From contig NZ_JAJAFR010000002.1 of NCBI RefSeq assembly GCF_020734105.1, forward strand, positions 372,001 through 436,000: a DNA stretch of 64,000 nucleotides. The letters are read 5' to 3'. Source of the DNA: Alkalihalobacillus deserti. GTDB lineage: Bacteria > Bacillota > Bacilli > Bacillales > Bacillaceae_D. The stretch's first letter is position 1, and each line of letters opens with the position of its first letter. The notes under the pieces were generated by a model. The model made no database searches, was not told the origin of the DNA, and worked only from the letters and a program-made list of their open reading frames with translations. Below, piece after piece: positions 58,555-64,000 of this stretch. Made by a program: the position numbers and the translations under genes.

Positions 58555-58803
58555 ATGTCTGTTGAACAACAGTTGACGCAAATAAAAAAGGCGATTGATA
58601 AAGCAAGAGATATGCGTTACCGCGCAGAGGCAAAACTTGAAGAACTTGAGAATCAAAAAAGTCGATTATTAGCTGAATTGAAAGAACTTGGTGTGAAACC
58701 AGAAGAATTAGATCAGGAAATCCAACGGCTAGAAAAGGAAATCGATTTGTCTTTAAAAGAAACATGGGAGTTGATTCCAAAGGAACTGATTGAAAATGAA
58801 TAG
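58555..58803 (+). CDS. Small coiled-coil protein between the two ATPase halves
   Basis: 82 residues from ATG 58555 (AAAGAGGTG ahead; GTG 58546 is within that site). Almost entirely predicted coiled coil with heptads (IKKAIDKARDMRYRAEAKLE, LDQEIQRLEKEIDLSLKE) and a short loop GVKPEE in the middle, so it could fold as a helical hairpin. No cysteines. It overlaps the next gene by eight bases. No family recognised; its place suggests it is a structural part of the split complex, perhaps replacing part of the missing coil of the C-half. Confidence 0.75.
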   Translation: MSVEQQLTQIKKAIDKARDMRYRAEAKLEELENQKSRLLAELKELGVKPEELDQEIQRLEKEIDLSLKETWELIPKELIENE

Positions 58804-59461
58804 TCAGCTCGTTCAGTTAGAGCAATTGAAGACTCGGTTTAAGAAAGCTGAAAACAGATGGACACGACTGGATGCCAAAAGAGCATTGCTAGAAGATCAG
58901 GTGGCGGAGAAAATCCAAGAGCTAGATTCTTATTTTGAAACGATCGATACGTATGAAAAAGCAAGGGTATTGCTGCAACAGTCTGCAGAATATGCGAGAG
59001 AACAAGCGAAACAGCAAATAGAGACATTAGTAACAAATGCCTTACAATATGTGTTTGGTCCGCTGTTTTCGTTTCAAATTGAACTTGAAGAGCATGGGAA
59101 TAAAGCGGTTGCGGAATTTTACGTAGTATCTGAATACGAGGGTGTAAAAGTTAAGACCAGACCGCAGGATTCAAGAGGTGGTGGTGTAGTTGATATCGTG
59201 ACTCTTGCTTTAAGAGTTGCTTTGATTGAAACCGTACAACCAAGAAGAGAAGGCCCTCTTCTTTTAGACGAACCTGGTAAACATGTTTCTGGTGATTATG
59301 TTCTTTATTTATATGAATTTCTTAAGTCATTGAGTACGATGTTTAATCGACAAATTATTATGATTACCCATAATTATCACTTAGCCCAATCTGGAGATCT
59401 TGCTTATGAAGTATCGATCAGAGATGGTATTAGCGAAGTTGCTAAAATTGACAACACTTGA
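58796..59461 (+). CDS. Rad50/SbcC-like ATPase C-terminal half
   Basis: 221 residues from ATG 58796 (TTG 58790 possible). A short coiled coil (about 1-78) leads to the C-terminal ABC lobe: signature region DSRGGGVVDIVTLALRVAL (SRGGG at 126-130), Walker B PLLLDEPGKHVSG with DEP at 158-160, and the H-loop in MITHNYHLAQ (His192). No Walker A is present. It completes the P-loop lobe encoded at 57112. The coil is much shorter than in the N-half, so this is not a simple cut of one SbcC gene at the hook. Confidence 0.82.
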   Translation: MNSQLVQLEQLKTRFKKAENRWTRLDAKRALLEDQVAEKIQELDSYFETIDTYEKARVLLQQSAEYAREQAKQQIETLVTNALQYVFGPLFSFQIELEEHGNKAVAEFYVVSEYEGVKVKTRPQDSRGGGVVDIVTLALRVALIETVQPRREGPLLLDEPGKHVSGDYVLYLYEFLKSLSTMFNRQIIMITHNYHLAQSGDLAYEVSIRDGISEVAKIDNT

Positions 59462-59622
59462 CATTAAAGAAAACGAGCTTTAAAATTAACTAGAGTGCGG
59501 TAGAGTTTTATGTCATATTTATTTTTTCCGCGATCAAAGGTTATATGCGTTTGTTTTTAATAATTGAGAAAGTATGACAAAATTGAAACCAACAATTAGA
59601 TAGCAAGGGGAGGTGAAAGAGT

Positions 59623-61188
59623 ATGGGTGATATATTAATCATCTCCATTTTGCTTGTTGTCTCTGCAGGTATTGGTGCAGTTGTTGGATATCTTGTTCGA
59701 AAATCCATTGCAGAAGCGAAAATTTCGAGTGCGGAACATGCAGCGAAACAAATTGTTGATGATGCGAAACGTGATGCGGAAGCGAACAAAAAAGAGGCCA
59801 TTGTTGAAATGAAGGATGAGGCTCATAAAATTCGTACAGAAGCAGAACGTGAGGTTCGTGAGCGTAGAAATGAGATTCAAAAACAAGAGAATCGTTTGGT
59901 TCAAAAAGAAGAGATTCTTGACCGGAAGAGTGAAACCTTAGATAAGAAAGAAGAGTCTTTGGATAAAAGGGAGGAATCTCTCACCAAAAAACAACGACAA
60001 ATTGAAGAGATGGATAGCAAAGTGGAGGAAATCTTGAATAGGCAGCAAGCAGAGCTTGAGCGTATATCTGGATTTTCCCGCGAAGAAGCTCGTGAAACGA
60101 TTCGTAGTGAGGTCGAGCAAGAGATTTCTCATGAAACGGCTCTCATTGTTAAAGAGCGAATGGCACAAGCGAAAGAAGAAGCTGATAAAAAGGCGAAGGA
60201 AGTATTGTCTCTTGCCATCCAACGTTGTTCTGCCGATCATGTAGCAGAAACAACAGTCTCTGTCGTTACATTGCCTAACGATGAGATGAAAGGCAGAATC
60301 ATCGGTCGAGAAGGTCGTAATATTCGTGCATTAGAGACATTAACTGGTATTGATCTAATTATTGACGATACGCCTGAAGCAGTTATTCTATCTGGTTTTG
60401 ATCCAATTCGTCGTGAGATTGCTCGTACAGCATTGGAGAAACTTGTTCAAGATGGACGGATACATCCTGCTCGTATTGAAGAAATGGTCGATAAGTCACG
60501 TCGTGAAGTTGACGAAGCGATCAGAGAGTATGGTGAACAAACGACATTTGAAATGGGAATTCATGGATTGCATCCTGATCTAATTAAAATTCTCGGTCGT
60601 CTTAAATTTAGAACAAGCTATGGTCAAAATGTACTGAAGCATTCTATGGAAGTAGCTCACTTAGCTGGGTTAATGGCTTCTGAATTAGGTGAAGATGTGA
60701 AGCTTGCGAAAAGAGCGGGTCTTCTTCATGATATTGGAAAAGCAATTGATCATGAAGTGGAAGGAAGTCATGTTGAAATTGGGGTAGAATTAGCAACGAA
60801 GTATAAGGAACATCCAGTTGTTATTAATGCCATTGCCTCTCACCATGGTGATACAGAATCAACTTCCATTATTGCAACACTTGTGGCAGCAGCAGATGCA
60901 CTTTCAGCTGCAAGACCAGGTGCGCGTAGAGAAACGCTTGAAACATATATACGTCGTTTAGAAAAACTCGAAGAAATATCAGAGTCATTTGAAGGCGTTG
61001 AAAAAACCTATGCTATACAAGCCGGACGTGAGGTAAGAATCATGGTACGACCAGATGTCGTCGATGATGTATCTGCTCATAAACTGGCTCGAGATATCAC
61101 GAAGAGAATTGAAGAAGAACTCGATTATCCTGGACACATTCGTGTAACGGTAATCCGAGAAACAAGAGCGGTTGAGTATGCGAAATAA
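59623..61188 (+). CDS. rny: Ribonuclease Y
   Basis: 521 residues. Membrane-anchored endoribonuclease that starts bulk mRNA decay. N-terminal membrane helix about 4-24 ([20 protein letters not shown]), long coiled coil about 30-200, KH domain about 211-271 ([15 protein letters not shown]), and HD domain with HDIGK at 369-373. ATG has GGGGAGGTG upstream (59608-59616). Normal sequence and length. Confidence 0.97.
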   Translation: MGDILIISILLVVSAGIGAVVGYLVRKSIAEAKISSAEHAAKQIVDDAKRDAEANKKEAIVEMKDEAHKIRTEAEREVRERRNEIQKQENRLVQKEEILDRKSETLDKKEESLDKREESLTKKQRQIEEMDSKVEEILNRQQAELERISGFSREEARETIRSEVEQEISHETALIVKERMAQAKEEADKKAKEVLSLAIQRCSADHVAETTVSVVTLPNDEMKGRIIGREGRNIRALETLTGIDLIIDDTPEAVILSGFDPIRREIARTALEKLVQDGRIHPARIEEMVDKSRREVDEAIREYGEQTTFEMGIHGLHPDLIKILGRLKFRTSYGQNVLKHSMEVAHLAGLMASELGEDVKLAKRAGLLHDIGKAIDHEVEGSHVEIGVELATKYKEHPVVINAIASHHGDTESTSIIATLVAAADALSAARPGARRETLETYIRRLEKLEEISESFEGVEKTYAIQAGREVRIMVRPDVVDDVSAHKLARDITKRIEEELDYPGHIRVTVIRETRAVEYAK

Positions 61189-61219
61189 AGTGGCGATTAT
61201 CGTCACTTTATTTTTTTTA
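61187..61219 (+). terminator. Intrinsic terminator after rny
   Basis: AAAGTGGCGAT pairs with ATCGTCACTTT around one base, with one mismatch, followed by T residues. The repeat locus starts directly after it. Confidence 0.8.
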
Positions 61220-61264
61220 GAGAATGTTTAAAAAGGTCGCTTTTTACCTTTTTAAACATTCTCT
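61219..61264 (+). repeat. Perfect 18-bp hairpin at the start of the rny–ymdB repeat locus
   Basis: AGAGAATGTTTAAAAAGG (61219-61236) and its exact inverse complement (61247-61264) flank a ten-base loop TCGCTTTTTA. The loop-proximal part recurs 128 bases downstream (near 61363-61392). Compare the rasP hairpin: different arms, similar loop (AAGGTCG…TTTACCTT). Confidence 0.85.
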
Positions 61265-61266
61265 AA

Positions 61267-61346
61267 GCAATGAGCGAAGCCGATCAAGGTTTTAAGTTTG
61301 TTCGAGTGTACTTTTCGGGCAGACGCGCATCGTGTGAAGCCATTGC
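61267..61346 (+). repeat. Structured intergenic element, copy 5 (rny–ymdB, unit 1)
   Basis: 80 bases from GCAATGAGCGAAGCC to GTGTGAAGCCATTGC. The inner helix is GTTTGTTCGAG with a CGGGCAGAC-type partner, different in sequence from the rasP and rbfA copies. The left arm of the second helix lacks two bases (CGATCAAGG). No gene is seen in 61189-61547; a short frame here is only repeat sequence. Confidence 0.8.
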
Positions 61347-61394
61347 CGTTTATTAATCAAAAGGTCGCTTTTTACCTTTTTAAACATTCTCTAA

Positions 61395-61466
61395 GCAATG
61401 AGCGAAGCCGATGCAAGGTTTTAAGTCTGTTCGAGTGTACTTCTCGGACAGGCGTACATCATTTAA
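61395..61466 (+). repeat. Structured intergenic element, copy 6 (rny–ymdB, unit 2, decayed 3' end)
   Basis: Begins 128 bases after unit 1 with GCAATGAGCGAAGCCGATGC. The inner helix CTGTTCGAG pairs with CTCGGACAG (one G·U). The right end is altered (GGCGTACATCATTTAAGACA) and lacks CCATTGC, so it looks truncated. Confidence 0.75.
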
Positions 61467-61547
61467 GACACCCTTCATCTTTTTTCATATTTTAATTTAG
61501 GGTTTAGGCATACAGAAGATAAACTAGATATTACTAAAGGAGCATAT

Positions 61548-62342
61548 ATGAGAATTTTATTTATAGGTGATGTAGTCGGCTCTCCAGGCCGAAATATGAT
61601 TAAGGAATATACAATGAAGCTGAAGAAACAGTATAAGCCAACTATTACTGTAATCAATGGTGAAAACGCAGCTTCAGGTAAAGGGATTACAGAAAAGATT
61701 TATAAAGGCTTTTTAGATGCAGGTGCACAAGTAATAACACTCGGGAACCACAGCTGGGATAATCGAGAAATTTTTGAGTTTATTGATCATGCTAATTCAC
61801 TCGTGCGTCCAGCAAACTATCCAGTTGGAGTACCTGGAAAAGGATATACATTATTTAAATACAATCAACTCGAAATTGCCGTTATTAATTTAATGGGGCG
61901 GACGTTTTTACCAGCCATTGATTGTCCATTTCAAAAAGCTGACGAAATCCTTGATGAACTAAATGGAAGAACTCCATTTATTTTTGTTGACTTTCATGCT
62001 GAAGCAACTAGTGAAAAACAAGCTATGGGGTGGTATTTAGACGGACGTGTATCTGCCGTAGTTGGAACTCATACACATGTTCAAACGGCTGATGAACGTA
62101 TTTTACCACAAGGAACAGCTTACTTAACCGATGTTGGAATGACAGGACCATATGATGGAATTCTTGGAGTGGAAAAAGAAGCTGTCCTTCATCGTTTTTT
62201 AACAAACCTTCCAGTCCGTTTTAATGTTGCTGAAGGGCGAGAGCAATTAAGTGCTGTCGTGATCGACCTGAACCCGAAAACAGGACAGGCAACATCAATT
62301 AAACGTATCTTAATTAACGAAGATCATCCATTTTATTCGTAA
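61548..62342 (+). CDS. ymdB: YmdB, metallophosphoesterase (phosphodiesterase)
   Basis: 264 residues, TIGR00282-type. Two-metal phosphodiesterase; the B. subtilis protein hydrolyses 2',3'-cyclic nucleotides and is needed for late adaptive responses and biofilm expression. Motifs: D8 in IGDVVGSPGR, VINGENAASGKGIT, GNHSWDN, DFHAEATSEK and VGTHTHVQTADE. ATG with AAAGGAGC upstream. The rny-ymdB-spoVS order is conserved. Confidence 0.95.
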   Translation: MRILFIGDVVGSPGRNMIKEYTMKLKKQYKPTITVINGENAASGKGITEKIYKGFLDAGAQVITLGNHSWDNREIFEFIDHANSLVRPANYPVGVPGKGYTLFKYNQLEIAVINLMGRTFLPAIDCPFQKADEILDELNGRTPFIFVDFHAEATSEKQAMGWYLDGRVSAVVGTHTHVQTADERILPQGTAYLTDVGMTGPYDGILGVEKEAVLHRFLTNLPVRFNVAEGREQLSAVVIDLNPKTGQATSIKRILINEDHPFYS

Positions 62343-62365
62343 TGAACCTATAAATTTCTTATTTT

Positions 62366-62390
62366 AGGAATAAGGTTAGGTTTTCTGAAA
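62366..62390 (+). promoter_or_regulatory. Possible SigH promoter for spoVS
   Basis: AGGAATA (62366-62372), 11 bases, then TCTGAAA (62384-62390), compared with the SigH pattern AGGAWWW-N11-RNNGAAT. The -35 part is perfect; the -10 part has two mismatches. spoVS is SigH-dependent in B. subtilis, which is why the site was sought. Confidence 0.3.
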
Positions 62391-62500
62391 TATGATGAAT
62401 TAGATGAACATCTTGTACGATTAGCGATTTCTTGCTCGTTATTAGACGACAATCGTAATCATCAACAGCCCACTTATCGTTTACAGAGGAGGTACAAGAA

Positions 62501-62761
62501 ATGGAAGTCTTAAAAGTTTCAGCAAAATCTACACCTAACTCTGTTGCTGGCGCCCTAGCCGGAGTGATCCGTGAACGTGGAGCAGCAGAGATTCAAGCAA
62601 TTGGAGCAGGAGCGCTCAACCAGTCAATAAAAGCAATTGCGATTGCCCGTGGGTTCGTAGCCCCAAGTGGAATTGATCTTGTTTGCATCCCTGCTTTTAC
62701 TGATATTAAAATCGATGGGGAAGAAAGAACAGCAATGAAGATAATTGTTGAGCCTAGATAA
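62501..62761 (+). CDS. spoVS: Stage V sporulation protein S
   Basis: 86 residues, near-invariant across spore formers. Alba-like nucleic-acid-binding fold; needed for spore coat assembly and progression past stage V. MEVLKVSAKSTPNSVAGALA, VIRERGAAEIQAIGAGALNQ and AIARGFVAPSGIDLVCIPAF. ATG with AGAGGAGGTAC upstream. A strong terminator follows. Confidence 0.97.
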   Translation: MEVLKVSAKSTPNSVAGALAGVIRERGAAEIQAIGAGALNQSIKAIAIARGFVAPSGIDLVCIPAFTDIKIDGEERTAMKIIVEPR

Positions 62762-62777
62762 TGGTGTATAGCTGTAT

Positions 62778-62816
62778 GAACCCTACTTACCTTATGTGTA
62801 AGTAGGGTTCTTTTTT
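62778..62816 (+). terminator. Intrinsic terminator after spoVS
   Basis: GAACCCTACTTAC pairs with GTAAGTAGGGTTC (13 pairs) around a short loop, followed by six T residues. The remaining 180 bases to korA are A/T-rich with no gene. Confidence 0.9.
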
Positions 62817-62997
62817 AAACTCAAACATAGAAACTGTTAATATATACTTGCTTTTTCAAGTGGGAGAGACTATTATAAAAACGTTTACTAGTAATAATAT
62901 TTAAATTTAGAAAGTCTAGTATTTTGATCGGGAATATGCTAAGATAATATAAATTCAAAAAAAAACTGATTTATTAGATAAGTTAGGGGTGGAAAGA

Positions 62998-64000
62998 ATG
63001 AGAAAGCAATTATCATGGAAAGTTGGCGGTCAGCAAGGAGAAGGTATTGAGAGTACAGGTGAAATTTTCGCTTCTGCATTGAATCGTCAAGGTTATTTTT
63101 TATATGGCTATCGTCATTTTTCGTCACGAATTAAAGGTGGACATACAAACAATAAAATTCGTGTTAGTACCAAACCATTAAATTCAATTTCAGATGATTT
63201 GAATATTCTAGTCGCATTTGATCAAGAAACGATCGATGTAAATATTCATGAACTTCGTGAAGATGGAGTTATTATTGCTGATGCCAAATTCAGTCCTGTT
63301 CTAACAGAAGGTTATGATGTACGTTTGTTTGCCGTACCATTTACTGAAATTGCAGCAGATCTCGGTACGTCCCTTATGAAAAATATGGTTGCAGTTGGAG
63401 CGTCTAGTGCCATTTTAGGATTAAACCCTGATGCGTATCAAGACGTAGTAGAAGATCTTTTCTTGAAAAAAGGCGCTACTGTTGTTGAGAAGAATATGGA
63501 AGCAATTCATGCTGGAGCCAACTATTTCCGCAATGAAGCTGGAGATCAACTTCCAGACTTACAACTAGAACAAGCAGATGGTAAGAAACGCATGTTTATG
63601 ATTGGAAATGATGCAATTGGCATGGGGGCAGTTGCTGCAGGAAGTCGTTTTATGGCAGCTTATCCAATCACACCAGCATCTGAAATTATGGAATATATGA
63701 TTGAAAAATTACCAGAATTTGGTGGTACTGTTATTCAAACCGAAGATGAGATTGCAGCTTGTACAATGGCGATTGGTGCGAACTATGCAGGAGTACGTTC
63801 ATTTACAGCATCTGCAGGACCAGGCCTATCATTAATGGCTGAAGCGATTGGTTTATCAGGTATGACAGAACAACCTCTTGTGATTATGGATACTCAACGT
63901 GGCGGTCCAAGTACAGGATTACCTACGAAACAAGAACAATCAGATTTAATGGCGATGATTTTCAGTACACATGGCGATATTCCTAAAATTGTGATGACGC
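62998..64000 (+). CDS. korA: 2-oxoacid:ferredoxin oxidoreductase alpha subunit, 5' part (runs off the window)
   Basis: 334 residues from ATG 62998 (GGGGTGGAAAG ahead) to the window edge, no stop reached. The N-terminal third is a fused gamma domain (WKVGGQQGEGIESTGEIFAS, RHFSSRIKGGHTNNKIRVST). The pyrimidine-binding alpha domain follows from about 200 (GNDAIGMGAVAAGSRFMAAY, PITPASEIMEYMIEK, TEDEIAACTMAIGANYAG). Oxidises 2-oxoglutarate or a related 2-oxoacid with CoA and ferredoxin. A beta-subunit gene is expected next. Substrate cannot be fixed from this part. Confidence 0.9.
   Translation, partial: MRKQLSWKVGGQQGEGIESTGEIFASALNRQGYFLYGYRHFSSRIKGGHTNNKIRVSTKPLNSISDDLNILVAFDQETIDVNIHELREDGVIIADAKFSPVLTEGYDVRLFAVPFTEIAADLGTSLMKNMVAVGASSAILGLNPDAYQDVVEDLFLKKGATVVEKNMEAIHAGANYFRNEAGDQLPDLQLEQADGKKRMFMIGNDAIGMGAVAAGSRFMAAYPITPASEIMEYMIEKLPEFGGTVIQTEDEIAACTMAIGANYAGVRSFTASAGPGLSLMAEAIGLSGMTEQPLVIMDTQRGGPSTGLPTKQEQSDLMAMIFSTHGDIPKIVMT

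Noticed and set aside
56130..59461. Ordinary sbcD-sbcC pair broken by frameshifts
   Set aside because: Each gene has its own start and ribosome site, overlaps are short and clean, and the coil lengths do not add up to one SbcC; a genuine split is more likely.
56130..59461. Prophage remnant
   Set aside because: No integrase, structural or lysis genes nearby, and codon use looks like that of the neighbours; only the protein type recalls phage gp46/47.
61298..61495. 65-codon frame in the rny–ymdB gap
   Set aside because: It lies wholly within the repeat units and reads the same repeat twice; no ribosome site.

Overview
This 64 kb window is a contiguous piece of chromosome from a low-GC, spore-forming member of the Bacillaceae. 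The gene order follows the Bacillus subtilis flhA–spoVS segment almost gene for gene. Sporulation genes (spoVFA/B, spoIIIE, tepA, spoVS), strong AGGAGG ribosome binding sites and frequent GTG/TTG starts all fit. Gene content (split SbcCD-like cluster, korA after spoVS, extra helicase) suggests a Bacillus relative outside the B. subtilis group, possibly one of the alkaliphile lineages; that placement is inference. All supported genes lie on the + strand.

Layout. (1) 1–6.2 kb: the end of the fla/che operon. flhA (3' end), flhF, flhG, sigD and a swrB-like gene are intact. Chemotaxis is gone: a deletion joins the start of cheB to the end of cheD, and the DUF342/FapA-like gene behind sigD has three frameshifts. 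(2) 6.3–14 kb: rpsB, tsf, pyrH, frr, then uppS, cdsA, dxr, rasP (isoprenoid and phospholipid supply, regulated membrane proteolysis). (3) 14–25.7 kb: proS, polC, then rimP-nusA-ylxR-ylxQ-infB-ylxP-rbfA, a tightly coupled translation/transcription-factor operon. (4) 26–33.7 kb: truB, ribF, rpsO, pnp, ylxY, mlpA, ymxH. (5) 34–39 kb: spoVFA/B (dipicolinate synthase) behind a good SigK promoter, then asd-dapG-dapA, which supply its substrate pathway. (6) 39–51 kb: rnjB, tepA, ylzJ, spoIIIE, ymfC, ymfF/H, ymfI, ymfJ, ymfK, rodZ. (7) 51–62.8 kb: pgsA, cinA, a DEAD-box helicase, recA with a LexA box, a four-gene Mre11/Rad50-like cluster, rny, ymdB, spoVS. (8) The 3' edge holds the first 1 kb of korA.

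Two things stand out. First, between recA and rny sits an operon with an Mre11/SbcD-type nuclease, an ATPase N-lobe that ends just after a CPTCG zinc-hook-like motif, an 82-residue coiled-coil protein, and a separate ATPase C-lobe: a Rad50/SbcC machine split over several polypeptides. Second, three intergenic regions (14.05–14.21, 25.71–26.12 and 61.22–61.47 kb) carry six copies of an ~80 bp element. Its helices vary in sequence between copies but keep pairing. It is linked to long hairpins whose arms are specific to each locus, and it is tandemly amplified with periods of 139 and 128 bp. I recognise no named family for it.

No tRNA, rRNA, CRISPR array, insertion sequence, prophage or replication origin was seen.
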